A DNA stretch of 64,000 nt from Clavibacter sp. VKM Ac-2872 (GCF_015351105.1 NZ_JADKRR010000001.1:973069-1037068), one strand, 5' to 3'. Shown: positions 42,821 through 51,962, counted from the first letter of the stretch. Numbers and translations: made by a program. Notes: generated by a model from the sequence alone, not told the origin.

Positions 42821-44260
42821 ATGGGATACGAGTTCGAGGCCAACCAGCGGATCGCCGTGCTCGGCGGGGGCCCCGGCGGCTACGAGGCCGCCATCGCCGG
42901 AGCGCAGCTCGGTGCGGAGGTGACGCTGGTGGAGCGCGTGGGCGTCGGCGGCTCGGCCGTGATGACCGACGTCGTCCCCTCGAAGACCCTCATCGCCACC
43001 GCCGAGGCCACGAACGCGCTGGGCGAGGCCGCCGACCTCGGCGTCCAGTTCTTCTCCCGCGGCGAGCAGAACCGCCGGCCCGTGCGCCCCGAGGTGGCCG
43101 TCAACCTGCAGGCCGTCAACGACCGCCTGCTGCGGCTCGCGCGCCAGCAGTCCGAGGACATGAAGTCGAGCCTCATCCGCGCGGGCGTCCGCATCGTGCA
43201 GGGCGAGGGCCGGCTCGACGGGCCCAACCGCCTCATCGTCTCCACCGGCCGTGGCGGCGGCGGCACCGACTTCGACGAGATCGACGCGGACACCATGGTC
43301 GTCTCCACGGGCGCGAGCCCGCGCATCCTCGACACCGCCCGGCCCGACGGCGAGCGGATCCTCACCTGGACGCAGCTCTACACGATGGACTCGGTCCCCG
43401 AGCACCTCATCGTCGTGGGATCCGGCGTCACGGGCGCCGAGTTCGCCTCCGCCTACACGGCGCTCGGCGCCAAGGTCACGCTCATCTCCTCCCGCGACCA
43501 GGTGCTCCCGGGCGAGGACGCCGACGCCGCCCGCGTCATCGAGGACGTCTTCACCCGCAACGGCATGACGGTGCTCTCGAAGTCCCGCGCCGAGTCCGTC
43601 GTCCGCAAGGGCGACGGCGTGGTCGCGACGCTCAGCGACGGCCGCGTCGTCGAGGGCAGCCACTGCCTCATGGCGGTCGGATCCGTGCCGAACACCTCCG
43701 GGATCGGCCTCGAGGAGGCGGGCGTGCAGATGAGCGACAGCGGCCACATCCGCGTCAACCGCGTCGCGCGCACGTCGGTGCCGAGCGTGTACGCGGCCGG
43801 CGACTGCACCACGTTCCTGCCGCTCGCCTCGGTCGCGTCCATGCAGGGCCGCACCGCCGTGTACCACGCGATGGGCGACGCGGTCAGTCCCACCGAGCTG
43901 CGCAACGTGACCTCCAACATCTTCACGCAGCCCGAGATCGCCACGGTCGGCTGGTCGCAGAAGCAGATCGAGGAGGGGCTCGCGCAGGGCGACATCTACA
44001 AGCTCCCGCTCGCCTCGAACCCCCGCGCGAAGATGCAGAACGTCAAGGACGGCTTCGTGAAGCTGTTCGCGCGCACGGGCTCGGGCACCGTCATCGGCGG
44101 CGTCATCGTCGCGCCCAAGGCGAGCGAGCTGATCTTCCCGCTCGCGCTCGCCGTCGAGCACCGGCTCACGGTGGACGACGTCGCCCGCGCCTTCACGGTC
44201 TACCCGTCGCTGTCGGGCAGCATCTCCGACGCGGCGCGCGCGATGCACATCGTCCTCTGA
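42821..44260 (+). CDS. NAD(P)H-quinone dehydrogenase, LpdA-type flavoprotein
   Basis: This 479-residue protein has the fold of flavoprotein disulfide reductases: FAD-binding VLGGGPGGYEAA near residue 13, the NAD(P)-binding VVGSGVTGAEFASAYTALG near 197 and the second FAD segment VYAAGDCT near 320. The redox pair GGTCxNxGCIPSK is replaced by GGSAVMTDVVPSKTL, so both cysteines are missing, and the C-terminal His-Glu dyad is also absent. This is the pattern of M. tuberculosis LpdA (Rv3303c), known to reduce quinones rather than lipoamide. It is therefore unlikely to be a dihydrolipoamide dehydrogenase. It is transcribed alone. Confidence 0.87.
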   Translation: MGYEFEANQRIAVLGGGPGGYEAAIAGAQLGAEVTLVERVGVGGSAVMTDVVPSKTLIATAEATNALGEAADLGVQFFSRGEQNRRPVRPEVAVNLQAVNDRLLRLARQQSEDMKSSLIRAGVRIVQGEGRLDGPNRLIVSTGRGGGGTDFDEIDADTMVVSTGASPRILDTARPDGERILTWTQLYTMDSVPEHLIVVGSGVTGAEFASAYTALGAKVTLISSRDQVLPGEDADAARVIEDVFTRNGMTVLSKSRAESVVRKGDGVVATLSDGRVVEGSHCLMAVGSVPNTSGIGLEEAGVQMSDSGHIRVNRVARTSVPSVYAAGDCTTFLPLASVASMQGRTAVYHAMGDAVSPTELRNVTSNIFTQPEIATVGWSQKQIEEGLAQGDIYKLPLASNPRAKMQNVKDGFVKLFARTGSGTVIGGVIVAPKASELIFPLALAVEHRLTVDDVARAFTVYPSLSGSISDAARAMHIVL

Positions 44261-44281
44261 CGCACCCGCCCCGCACGCGAC

Positions 44282-44310
44282 GACGGCCGGCCCCGCGGGG
44301 ACCGGCCGTC
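44282..44310. terminator. Bidirectional terminator between flavoprotein gene and accA
   Basis: GACGGCCGG and CCGGCCGTC form a 9-bp stem closing the inner palindrome CCCCGCGGGG. It lies between two convergent stop codons. Confidence 0.8.
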
Positions 44311-44328
44311 ATCGCGTGGTGCGCGGGG

Positions 44329-46098
44329 TCAGACGATGTCGAGCAGGCGGTGCCCCGACGGGACGGTCTGCCCGACCTCGGCGGAGATCCCCGAGACCGT
44401 GCCCGAGGTGTGCGCGGTGAGCGGCTGCTCCATCTTCATCGCCTCGAGGACGACGAGGAGGTCGCCCTTGACGACCTGCTGGCCCTCCTCGACCGCGAGT
44501 TTGACGACGGTGGCCTGCATGGGCGACGTGACGGATCCGCCGCCCGAGGTGTCGACGGACCCGGACTTCGTGCGCCGGGCCGGTGCCGCGGCCGCGCGAC
44601 GCGACGAGGACGCGCCCGCGGCGGGCGCGAGGTCCTCCGGGAGGCTGACCTCGATGCGCTTGCCGCCGACCTCGACCACGACCGTGTGGCGGGCGGGCGC
44701 CTCGGCGGCGTCCTCGAGGGCACCGGACCAGGGCTCGATGGTGTTGTCGAACTCGGTCTCGATCCAGCGCGTGTAGACGGAGAAGGGCGCGCCGTCGGCC
44801 GGGGCGAACGCGGCGTCGCGCACGATCGCGCGGTGGAAGGGGAGGACGGTCGGCAGGCCCTGCACCTCGAACTCGTCGAGCGCGCGACGCGAGCGCTCGA
44901 GGGCGTCCTCGCGGCTGGATCCCGTGACGATGAGCTTGGCGAGCAGCGAGTCGAACGCGCCGGAGACGACGTCGCCCGCGCGGACGCCGGAGTCGACGCG
45001 GACGCCGGGGCCGCCGGGCGCCTGGAACACGTGCACCGGGCCGGGCGCGGGGAAGAAGCCGCGGCCCGGGTCCTCGCCATTGATCCGGAACTCGAACGAG
45101 TGGCCGCGCGGCGCCGGGTCGTCGTAGTCGATGAGGCCGCCCGCGGCGATGCGGAACTGCTCGCGCACGAGGTCGATGCCCGTGACCTCCTCGGAGACCG
45201 GGTGCTCGACCTGGAGGCGCGTGTTGACCTCGAGGAAGGAGATGGTGCCGTCCTGCGCGACGAGGAACTCGCACGTGCCGGCGCCGACGTAGCCGACCTC
45301 GCGCAGGATCGCCTTGGAGGCGGCGTAGAGCTGCGCGTTCTGCTCGTCGGTGAGGAACGGCGCGGGCGCCTCCTCCACGAGCTTCTGGTGGCGACGCTGC
45401 AGCGAGCAGTCGCGGGTGGAGATCACGACGACGGTGCCGGCCGAGTCGGCCAGGCACTGGGTCTCGACGTGGCGCGGCCGGTCGAGGTACTTCTCGACGA
45501 AGCACTCGCCGCGGCCGAACGCCGCGACGGCCTCGCGCGTGGCGGACTCGAACAGCTCCGGCACCTCCTCGCGCGTGCGGGCGACCTTGAGCCCGCGGCC
45601 GCCGCCGCCGAAGGCCGCCTTGATGGCGACGGGGAGGCCGTGCACGTCGACGAAGTCGAGCACCTCGTCCGCGCCGGAGACGGGGTTGAGCGTGCCGGGG
45701 GCCAGCGGCGCGCCCACGCGCTCGGCGACGTGGCGGGCCGTGGTCTTGTCGCCGAGCTGCTGGATGGCGCTCGGCGACGGGCCGATCCAGACGAGGCCGG
45801 CGTCGATGACCTGCTGGGCGAAGTCGGCGTTCTCGGCGAGGAAGCCGTAGCCCGGGTGCACGGCGTCGGCGCCGGACCGGCGGGCGATGGAGAGGAGCTT
45901 CGCGATGACGAGGTAGGTGTCCGCGCTCGTCTGGCCGTCGAGGGCGTACGCCTCGTCGGCGAGCGTGACGTGCAGCGCGTCGCGGTCCTGGTCCGCGTAG
46001 ACGGCGACCGACCCGATCCCCGCATCCCTCGCCGCCCGGATGATGCGGACGGCGATCTCGCCCCGGTTGGCGATGAGGACCTTGTTCACACGCGTCAT
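44329..46098 (-). CDS. accA: Acyl-CoA carboxylase alpha subunit (biotin carboxylase + BCCP)
   Basis: This 589-residue subunit carboxylates its own biotin and presents it to the beta subunit. The biotin carboxylase part (1-450) has [20 protein letters not shown], the ATP-grasp [11 protein letters not shown] near 165 and [20 protein letters not shown] near 287. A Ser/Ala/Arg-rich linker (about 490-520) leads to the biotinyl domain with EAMKMEQPL near 555. Corresponds to AccA3 of mycobacteria, which serves several carboxylases. The -10 box TAGGCT ends 8 nt before the ATG. AccD, AccE and the biotin ligase are encoded at 52211-54944. Confidence 0.94.
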   Translation of the reverse strand: MTRVNKVLIANRGEIAVRIIRAARDAGIGSVAVYADQDRDALHVTLADEAYALDGQTSADTYLVIAKLLSIARRSGADAVHPGYGFLAENADFAQQVIDAGLVWIGPSPSAIQQLGDKTTARHVAERVGAPLAPGTLNPVSGADEVLDFVDVHGLPVAIKAAFGGGGRGLKVARTREEVPELFESATREAVAAFGRGECFVEKYLDRPRHVETQCLADSAGTVVVISTRDCSLQRRHQKLVEEAPAPFLTDEQNAQLYAASKAILREVGYVGAGTCEFLVAQDGTISFLEVNTRLQVEHPVSEEVTGIDLVREQFRIAAGGLIDYDDPAPRGHSFEFRINGEDPGRGFFPAPGPVHVFQAPGGPGVRVDSGVRAGDVVSGAFDSLLAKLIVTGSSREDALERSRRALDEFEVQGLPTVLPFHRAIVRDAAFAPADGAPFSVYTRWIETEFDNTIEPWSGALEDAAEAPARHTVVVEVGGKRIEVSLPEDLAPAAGASSSRRAAAAPARRTKSGSVDTSGGGSVTSPMQATVVKLAVEEGQQVVKGDLLVVLEAMKMEQPLTAHTSGTVSGISAEVGQTVPSGHRLLDIV

Positions 46099-46106
46099 GA
46101 GACCCC

Positions 46107-46112
46107 AGCCTA
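46107..46112 (-). promoter_or_regulatory. -10 box of accA, near-leaderless
   Basis: TAGGCT on the minus strand, 8 nt, then the ATG at 46098. Confidence 0.5.
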
Positions 46113-46142
46113 GGGTCTGGGATGCGCCCGGCTTCGGAGGGT

Positions 46143-46158
46143 CCGCACAAACATGCGG
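46143..46158. promoter_or_regulatory. Inverted repeat CCGCA-N6-TGCGG upstream of accA
   Basis: A 5-bp-arm palindrome with an AT-rich centre (CAAACA) in the divergent accA/hypothetical intergenic region. It is a candidate operator; no regulator is assigned. Confidence 0.35.
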
Positions 46159-46208
46159 GGCCGTCGGGTACGCGCGCCCACAACCGGCCGCTCCCGGCGT
46201 GCCCCTGG

Positions 46209-46214
46209 CATGAT
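46209..46214 (+). promoter_or_regulatory. -10-like box of hypothetical gene, leaderless
   Basis: CATGAT, 6 nt, then the ATG at 46221. Confidence 0.5.
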
Positions 46215-46220
46215 CGACGC

Positions 46221-46748
46221 ATGACCGCACCCGGCACCGGCGACGACGACGCGCGAGCCGCCGCAGAGGACCTCCAGGAGCTGCTGGCGGCCACGGTCGC
46301 CGAGCTGCAGGCGCGCCGCGCGCCCGACGAGGCCCTCGCGGAGGTGCGCACCAAGCGCTCGTTCGGGCCGATCAAGCGGCAGCCGGCCATGGTGCCGGTC
46401 GGCCGGGCCTGGCGCCTCGGCGTGCTGCTCCTCTCGGCCGACGGATCCCTCCGTCGCACCGGCAGCATCACGCGCGCCGTGGAGCCCACGCGCTCCCAGG
46501 GCCTCGACTCGGGCGTCGAGGCGCGCAAGGAGGCGAGGCGCCAGGCGGTCCGGGCCTTCGCGGAGGGCGACGCGGTCGACTACGACTGGGAGCCGATCGC
46601 CCTCGACGCGGGGTCGCTGGCCGCGGGATCCGGTCCGCTGTCCCTGCGCGGCCGTGAGCTCCGCGTGCAGTGGGGGCCGGCCGCGCACGAGACGCGCGCG
46701 CTCGACGCCTACCTCGCCGACCGCATCGAGGTCCTCGGGATGGGCTGA
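46221..46748 (+). CDS. Hypothetical cytoplasmic protein
   Basis: This 175-residue soluble protein is of no recognised family. An acidic helix (residues 8-32) precedes a basic stretch, [13 protein letters not shown] near 46. [25 protein letters not shown] then begins a beta-rich region, followed by a charged helix [17 protein letters not shown] and [11 protein letters not shown]. The ATG at 46221 is preferred to a longer in-frame start at 46122, because the extra residues are not protein-like and a -10 box ends 6 nt before 46221. It is convergent with maf (22-nt gap) and divergent from accA. Confidence 0.7.
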   Translation: MTAPGTGDDDARAAAEDLQELLAATVAELQARRAPDEALAEVRTKRSFGPIKRQPAMVPVGRAWRLGVLLLSADGSLRRTGSITRAVEPTRSQGLDSGVEARKEARRQAVRAFAEGDAVDYDWEPIALDAGSLAAGSGPLSLRGRELRVQWGPAAHETRALDAYLADRIEVLGMG

Positions 46749-46769
46749 CGCCCGCCGGCGCCGTGACCG

Positions 46770-47441
46770 TCAGACGAGCCGGGCCTCCACGGCGCCCTGC
46801 CGGTTCCAGAGGTCCGTCCACTCCGTGCCGAGCTCGCGGACGAGCGTCCGCAGGGTGGGCAGCGACAGGCCGACGACCGTGCTCGGGTCGCCCTGGATCC
46901 GCTCGATGAACGCGGCGCCCAGGCTGTCGATGGTGAACGACCCCGCGACCAGCAGCGGCTCGCCCGTCGCCACGTAGGCGTCGATCTCGGCGTCGGTGAT
47001 GTCGGCGCGGAAGCGCACGTCCGCGACGGCCGCGCGCCCGATGCCGCGGACGATGCGGCCGTCGGCCACCTCGATCAGCCAGTGCCCGGAGTGCAGCCGC
47101 CCCTCACGGCCGCGCTGCGCCCGCCAGCGCTCCGTGGCGCGCGCGACCGTGTGGGGCTTGCCGTGCACGACGCCGTCGATCTCGAAGGCCGAGTCGCCGC
47201 CGAGCACGAGGCCCGTGATCGGCGCGCCGGCGACGAGCTGCCCGACGACCGCCTCGGCCTTGGCGCGCGCGAGCAGCTGCACCATGTCCTCGGGGCCGAG
47301 CGGCTCCCGACCCGCCTCGGCGGCCGCGACCGCGGCGGGCTCGTCGACGTGGGAGGGCAGCACGACGGGCTCGATGCCGGCGGAGCGCAGCAGGGCCAGG
47401 CGGGCGGGGGAGGTGGAGGCGAGGTGGAGGCGCGTGGTCAC
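46770..47441 (-). CDS. maf: Maf-family nucleotide pyrophosphatase
   Basis: This 223-residue enzyme of the Maf/YhdE family hydrolyses non-canonical or methylated nucleoside triphosphates. The N-terminal LASTSPARLALLRSAGI matches the SxSPRR phosphate loop, with Ala in place of one Arg. The conserved GGDSAFEIDGVVHGKP lies near residue 76, with FRADITDAEIDAYVATGEP and FTIDSLGAAFIERIQGDPSTVVGLSL following. The GTG at 47441 is the only start near the conserved N-terminus. It lies beside the acyl-CoA carboxylase genes, as in other actinobacteria. Confidence 0.9.
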   Translation of the reverse strand: MTTRLHLASTSPARLALLRSAGIEPVVLPSHVDEPAAVAAAEAGREPLGPEDMVQLLARAKAEAVVGQLVAGAPITGLVLGGDSAFEIDGVVHGKPHTVARATERWRAQRGREGRLHSGHWLIEVADGRIVRGIGRAAVADVRFRADITDAEIDAYVATGEPLLVAGSFTIDSLGAAFIERIQGDPSTVVGLSLPTLRTLVRELGTEWTDLWNRQGAVEARLV

Positions 47442-47502
47442 GCCGACATGGTGGCACGCGGGTCGGGGCGTCCGCGCGTCCCGAGGACGTCCGCGCGTGT
47501 GT

Positions 47503-47508
47503 CAGGGT
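47503..47508 (+). promoter_or_regulatory. Weak -10-like box of RNA methyltransferase gene
   Basis: CAGGGT, 6 nt, then the ATG at 47515. The spacing fits the leaderless pattern but the hexamer is poor. Confidence 0.3.
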
Positions 47509-47514
47509 TGCCGC

Positions 47515-48762
47515 ATGGGTGAGCAGGTGGGCCGCGAGGTCGAGGTGGACGTGACCAACATGGCGCACGGAGGGGTCTCCGTCGCGCGGCACGACGGGCG
47601 GGTGATCTTCGTCTCGGACGCGATCCCCGGCGAGCGGGTGCGCGCGCGCATCACCGAGGACTCGAAGAAGTCGTTCTGGCGGGCCGACACGGTCGAGGTG
47701 CTCGACGCGTCGCCGCACCGCCGCCCCCACGTCTGGGCCGAGGCCTCCGTCGACCGTGCCCCCGAGGACCGCGTCGGCGGCGCCGAGCTCGGCCACATCG
47801 ACCTCCCCCACCAGCGTGAGCTCAAGCGGCAGGTCGTCGTCGACTCGCTGTCCCGCATGGCGCACGTCGACCACGACGTGCAGGTGCAGGCGCTCCCCGG
47901 CGACGACGAGTCCGACGGCCTCGGCTGGCGCACGCGCGTGAGCCTGCACGTCGGCGACGACGGCGAGGTCGGTCCGTACGCGTCGCGCTCGCACCGCGTG
48001 ATCCCCGTCGCGTCGCTTCCCCTCGCCACCGCCGGCGTCAACGGCGCCGCGCCCTTCGGCCAGCGCTTCCCGGGCGTCGAGGGGATCGACCTCGTCGCCC
48101 CCGCCGACGGGCACGTGCGCATGCTGCTCATCGACGGCAAGCCGCAACGCCGGGACACCATCACCGAGCGCGTCCGCGACCGCGAGTTCAAGCTGGAGGC
48201 CGGCGGCTTCTGGCAGGTCCACCGCCGCGCGGCCGAGACGCTCTACGACGCCGTGCAGTCCTCCATCGACGAGGCCCTCTTCGACCCGCGCGCCGCCAAC
48301 CTCGACCTCTACGGGGGAGTCGGCCTGCTGGCCGCCGCCGTGGGCGACCGCTTCGGCGACACGACGCGGATCACGAGCGTGGAGAGCGACGAGGTCGCCA
48401 CCGAGTTCGCCGGCGACAACCTGGCGGAGTGGGTGGGCGCCGCGTCCCTCACGTCGCGCGTCGACCGCTACCTGCAGAAGCTGGCGCGGGAGGCGAGCCC
48501 CGCCGAGCGCCGCCGCCTCGAGGGCGCTACCGTCGTGCTCGACCCGCCGCGGGCGGGCGCGAAGAAGCCCGTCGTCGACGCGCTCGCGGAGCTGCACCCG
48601 GCGCAGATCGTGTACGTGGCGTGCGACCCCGTCGCGCTCGCCCGCGACGTTGCTCTGTTCGCCGAGCGCGGCTACGCGCTCCGGTCGGTGCGGTCGTTCG
48701 ACCTCTTCCCGCACACCCACCACGTCGAGAGCGTGGCCGTGCTGGTGCCCGCCGCCTCCTGA
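47515..48762 (+). CDS. TRAM-domain class I SAM-dependent RNA methyltransferase (TrmA/RumA-like)
   Basis: This 415-residue enzyme probably makes 5-methyluridine in rRNA or tRNA. An N-terminal TRAM RNA-binding domain (1-60, with VTNMAHGGVSVARHDGRVIFV) precedes the catalytic domain. That domain has LDLYGGVGLLAAAVGDRFG near residue 263 as the SAM site, VLDPPRAGAKKPV near 340, and VYVACDPVALARD near 364 carrying the catalytic Cys. A conserved Fe-S cysteine cluster, as in E. coli RumA, is not seen. It may start from a weak leaderless promoter. A hairpin follows. Confidence 0.88.
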   Translation: MGEQVGREVEVDVTNMAHGGVSVARHDGRVIFVSDAIPGERVRARITEDSKKSFWRADTVEVLDASPHRRPHVWAEASVDRAPEDRVGGAELGHIDLPHQRELKRQVVVDSLSRMAHVDHDVQVQALPGDDESDGLGWRTRVSLHVGDDGEVGPYASRSHRVIPVASLPLATAGVNGAAPFGQRFPGVEGIDLVAPADGHVRMLLIDGKPQRRDTITERVRDREFKLEAGGFWQVHRRAAETLYDAVQSSIDEALFDPRAANLDLYGGVGLLAAAVGDRFGDTTRITSVESDEVATEFAGDNLAEWVGAASLTSRVDRYLQKLAREASPAERRRLEGATVVLDPPRAGAKKPVVDALAELHPAQIVYVACDPVALARDVALFAERGYALRSVRSFDLFPHTHHVESVAVLVPAAS

Positions 48763-48771
48763 CCGGGGCAT

Positions 48772-48794
48772 CCGCCGCCGAGGGCACGCGGCGG
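48772..48794 (+). terminator. Possible terminator after RNA methyltransferase gene
   Basis: CCGCCGC and GCGGCGG form a 7-bp stem with a 9-nt loop, 9 nt after the stop and just upstream of the next promoter. Confidence 0.45.
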
Positions 48795-48802
48795 CCGGGC
48801 GA

Positions 48803-48808
48803 TACAGT
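48803..48808 (+). promoter_or_regulatory. -10 box (TACAGT) of the signalling operon
   Basis: It predicts a start near 48815 and a 46-nt leader; a GAGGGGG ribosome binding site precedes the ATG at 48861. Confidence 0.5.
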
Positions 48809-48860
48809 GGGCGAGGCGACCGTCGGAGCTCGACGGCGCCACGCGACGAGGGGGATCCGG

Positions 48861-49565
48861 ATGACCGAGACAACGCAGGGATCCGATCGGGTGGCCGAGA
48901 GCCGCCCTCCCGTCCGCGTCGCCGTCGTCGACGACCACGAGTCGGTGCGCCTCGGCCTCAAGGCCGCATGCCTCGACGCCGGATACGAGTTCATCCTCGC
49001 CGCCGCCAACGCCCGCGAGCTCGTCGAGGGCCTGGTGGGCCGGGAGTGCGACGTGGTCGTGCTCGACCTCTCGCTGGGGGACGGGTCCTCCGTCACCGAC
49101 AACGTCAAGGCCGCGCAGGGCACGGGGGCGGCTGTCCTCGTGCACAGCATCGCCGACCGCGTCGCGAGCGTCCGCGAGGCGCTCGCCGCGGGCGCAGCTG
49201 GCGTGATCCCGAAGTCGTCGGCCACGCAGACCGTGATGGCGGCCGTCGCCACCGTCGCCCGCGGCGACGTGCTCAACAACCTCGAGTGGGCCACCGCGAT
49301 CGACGCCGACCGCGACTTCGCGAAGGCCCAGCTCGGCCGGCGCGAGCGCGACGTGCTGCACCTGTACGCCTCCGGCCTGCCGCTCAAGCTCGTCGCGCAG
49401 CAGCTCGGCATCGCGAACAGCACGGCGCGCGAGTACCTCGACCGGATCCGCGTGAAGTACGTCGAGGTCGGCCGTCCCGCTCCCACCAAGGTCGACCTGC
49501 TCCGGCGTGCCGTGGAGGACGGCATCCTCCCGGGGCTGGACCAGGACGGCGGCGATGGCCGCTAG
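48861..49565 (+). CDS. LuxR/NarL-family response regulator
   Basis: This 234-residue regulator has a receiver domain (18-135) with acidic pocket VVDDH and phosphoacceptor Asp69 in VVLDLSLGDG. The switch Ser/Thr is in VLVHSIAD and the conserved Lys in VIPKSS near 117. The C-terminal LuxR-type helix-turn-helix (165-215) contains LGRRERDVLHLYASGLPLKLVA and NSTAREYLDRIRVKY, which differs from canonical sequences (E-Y-L in place of TVK-x-H). It begins a three-gene operon, overlapping the kinase gene by 11 nt. Phosphorylation by the downstream kinase is expected. Confidence 0.88.
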   Translation: MTETTQGSDRVAESRPPVRVAVVDDHESVRLGLKAACLDAGYEFILAAANARELVEGLVGRECDVVVLDLSLGDGSSVTDNVKAAQGTGAAVLVHSIADRVASVREALAAGAAGVIPKSSATQTVMAAVATVARGDVLNNLEWATAIDADRDFAKAQLGRRERDVLHLYASGLPLKLVAQQLGIANSTAREYLDRIRVKYVEVGRPAPTKVDLLRRAVEDGILPGLDQDGGDGR

Positions 49566-50901
49566 GCCTCCGGCCAGCGCGCCGCCCCCCGCGGCTCCCG
49601 CGACGCGCGCCCTCGCCGGCGCCCCGCCGCGCACCCCCGACAACCCCATCAGCCTCGCCCGCATCGAGACGATCCTCGGCCGTGGCGCCAGCGCGTTCGG
49701 CCTCCTCTTCGCCCTGCAGTCGCTGCAGGTCATCAACGGCCAGCTGGACGCCATGCGCCCGGCCTGGAGCATCGCCTTCCTCGTGGTGTTCTTCGGCAGC
49801 CTCGTCTGGACCTGCGTCGCCGGCGTGATCCGTCGCGGCGTCGTGCCCGCGCACGCGACCGTCGCCCTGGTCTTCGTCCTCGCGCTCGCGACGTGGCCGT
49901 TCGCGATCGTCCCGGAGACCCTCTCGACCGTCCCGCAGCCGTTCCTCTACCAGGAGCTCACGGTCGCGACGACGTGCGCGGCGATGGCCTTCCGCCTCTG
50001 GATCGCCGTCATCTACACCGTCGCGGTGCCGCTCGGGCTCGGCTTCCTCGAGGTGGCGCTCCGCCACGGCGTCATCACCCCGCTCGACTCGTTCCTGCAG
50101 GTCCTCTACTCGATCATCCTCGGCGGCTCGGTCCTCATGATCGTCACGGTGCTCCGGCAGGCGGCCCTCGGCGTCGACTGGGCCCAGGGGACGGCGCTCA
50201 CACGCTACTCGCACGCGGTGCGGCAGCACGCCACGGAGGTGGAGCGCGTGCAGGTCGACGCGATCGTGCACGACAGCGTCCTCACCACGCTGCTCTCGGC
50301 GGCGCGCACCGCGGATCCGGCGGCCCGCACGCTCGCCGCCACGATGGCCGCGAACGCGATGGGGCACCTGGCCGCGGCGGAGCAGGGCACGGACGACGAC
50401 GCCTCGGTGCCCCTCCGCGCCGTCGCGAAGCGCATCGTCGACGCGGCCTCCGCGCTCTCCGCGCCGTTCGTCCTCGAGACGCGCGACCTCGGCGCGCGCA
50501 CGGTCCCGGTGGCAACCGCCGAGGCCATCTACTCCGCCGCCGTGCAGGCGATGATGAACAGCCTCCAGCACGCCGGCACGTCGGCCGAGACCATCACCCG
50601 GATGCTCGTCATCTCCGGCCACGGCGACGAGGGCGTGGCGATCGACGTGGTCGACGACGGCGTCGGCTTCGACCAGCGCCGCATCCCGACGGAGCGCCTC
50701 GGGCTCCGTGTGTCCATCAAGGAGCGCGTGGCGCAGGCCGGCGGGCTCGTCACCATCGACTCGGCGCCGGGGGAGGGCACGGCCGTGCGGATCCGCTGGC
50801 CCGCTCCGGGCGACGCCGCCGCCCCCGAGGTCCCTCTCCTCCCCGACGACCTCGATGCGCCGCCGCAGGACCGCCCGGACCGCGAGAGGGGCCACCGGTG
50901 A
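49555..50901 (+). CDS. Membrane sensor histidine kinase (HisKA_3 type)
   Basis: This 448-residue kinase has an Ala/Pro-rich N-terminus, then five or six helices (about residues 40-200) with no large extracellular domain. The dimerisation segment has the HD motif IVHDSVLTTLL with phosphoacceptor His239. An ATPase domain follows with NSLQHAGTS near 330 and the VVDDGVGFD and GLRVSIKERVAQAGG segments. The C-terminal 40 residues are acidic and disordered. The ATG at 49555 has AGGACGG upstream. GTGA joins it to the third gene. The signal is probably sensed in the membrane itself. Confidence 0.87.
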   Translation: MAARPPASAPPPAAPATRALAGAPPRTPDNPISLARIETILGRGASAFGLLFALQSLQVINGQLDAMRPAWSIAFLVVFFGSLVWTCVAGVIRRGVVPAHATVALVFVLALATWPFAIVPETLSTVPQPFLYQELTVATTCAAMAFRLWIAVIYTVAVPLGLGFLEVALRHGVITPLDSFLQVLYSIILGGSVLMIVTVLRQAALGVDWAQGTALTRYSHAVRQHATEVERVQVDAIVHDSVLTTLLSAARTADPAARTLAATMAANAMGHLAAAEQGTDDDASVPLRAVAKRIVDAASALSAPFVLETRDLGARTVPVATAEAIYSAAVQAMMNSLQHAGTSAETITRMLVISGHGDEGVAIDVVDDGVGFDQRRIPTERLGLRVSIKERVAQAGGLVTIDSAPGEGTAVRIRWPAPGDAAAPEVPLLPDDLDAPPQDRPDRERGHR

Positions 50902-51920
50902 TCGTCGTCCCGCGCTCGATCGTGCTCGGCCTCGCCGCCCTCTTCTCGGCGTACCACGTGGTCCTCGCGCTCGTCGCGATCGGCGCCCCCGCGGATCCGG
51001 CCGTCACGCTCGTCGCGGTCGCGCTGTACCTCGTGGCCACGCTCATGAGCCTCTGGCCCACGAGCCCCACGGTCATGCCCGTCTGGCTCGCCTCGTTCAA
51101 CCTGGCCGTCGCGACCGTCGTACCCGTCCTCGTGACCAGCCAGCTCACGCCCGGGCCCCTCGCGCCGTTCACCACGTGGCACGTCGCCGCGGTCGGCACG
51201 CTGATGACCATCACGTCCGCGCGCCGCCGCCAGGGCTTCGCCTGGGCGGGCATCGTCATCCTGGCGGTGCAGACCGTGCTCTGGGGCGGACCGGCCGGGC
51301 TCGTCGCCTACGGCGTCACGGGCAGCGCGCTCTGGGTCGCCGTCTCGCACGTGCTCGCGCACGCGCTCGCCAAGGCCGCCCGCGACGCCCGGCAGTTCCA
51401 CCGCGCCGAGCGCGAGGCGGCGGACTGGCAGGCCGCGCAGGAGGCGCACCTCTACGAGCGGCAGTTCCGGCTCCGCCAGACGAGCCGCATGGCGGTGCCG
51501 ATGCTGCGCCGCATCGTGGAGACCGGCGGCGACCTCTCCCCGGAGGAGCGGCAGGAGTGCCTGTACCTCGAGGGCGCGATCCGCGACGAGATCCGCGGGC
51601 GCACCCTCCTCAACGACGCGGTCCGCGAGCAGGTCATGCTCGCCCGGCGTCGCGGCACGGTCGTCACGCTCCTCGACGAGGGCGGCATCGACGACCTCGA
51701 CGACGCCACGCGCGACGCCGTGCTCGACCGGCTGGCCGAGGCCGTGCGGGACACGCGGGCGGACAAGATCATCGCGCGGACGGTGCCCGAGGGATCCGAC
51801 ACGGCGATCACCGTCGTCGGCCTCAGCGTGGCCGGGGACGGCAGCGCGAGCCTGCTGGGCAGCGACGACCTGGACGACGAGGTCGACCTGTGGCTGGAGA
51901 TCCCGCGACCGCGCAGCTGA
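50898..51920 (+). CDS. Membrane protein with degenerate histidine-kinase-like C-terminus
   Basis: This 340-residue protein has about six helices (about 5-160), then a coiled-coil-like region, REAADWQAAQEAHLYERQFRLRQ, near residues 170-195. A soluble domain arranged like a kinase dimerisation and ATPase module follows, but the HD phosphoacceptor and the N and G boxes of an ATPase are missing. The final segment (AITVVGLSVAGDG) resembles the last strands of such a domain. It is probably a pseudo-kinase partner that modulates the preceding kinase. The GTG at 50898 overlaps the kinase stop. A strong terminator follows. Confidence 0.75.
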   Translation: MIVVPRSIVLGLAALFSAYHVVLALVAIGAPADPAVTLVAVALYLVATLMSLWPTSPTVMPVWLASFNLAVATVVPVLVTSQLTPGPLAPFTTWHVAAVGTLMTITSARRRQGFAWAGIVILAVQTVLWGGPAGLVAYGVTGSALWVAVSHVLAHALAKAARDARQFHRAEREAADWQAAQEAHLYERQFRLRQTSRMAVPMLRRIVETGGDLSPEERQECLYLEGAIRDEIRGRTLLNDAVREQVMLARRRGTVVTLLDEGGIDDLDDATRDAVLDRLAEAVRDTRADKIIARTVPEGSDTAITVVGLSVAGDGSASLLGSDDLDDEVDLWLEIPRPRS

Positions 51921-51962
51921 GCTGCTGCGCCGCGACGGTCCGCGCGACGGCTCGGTGGTGCT

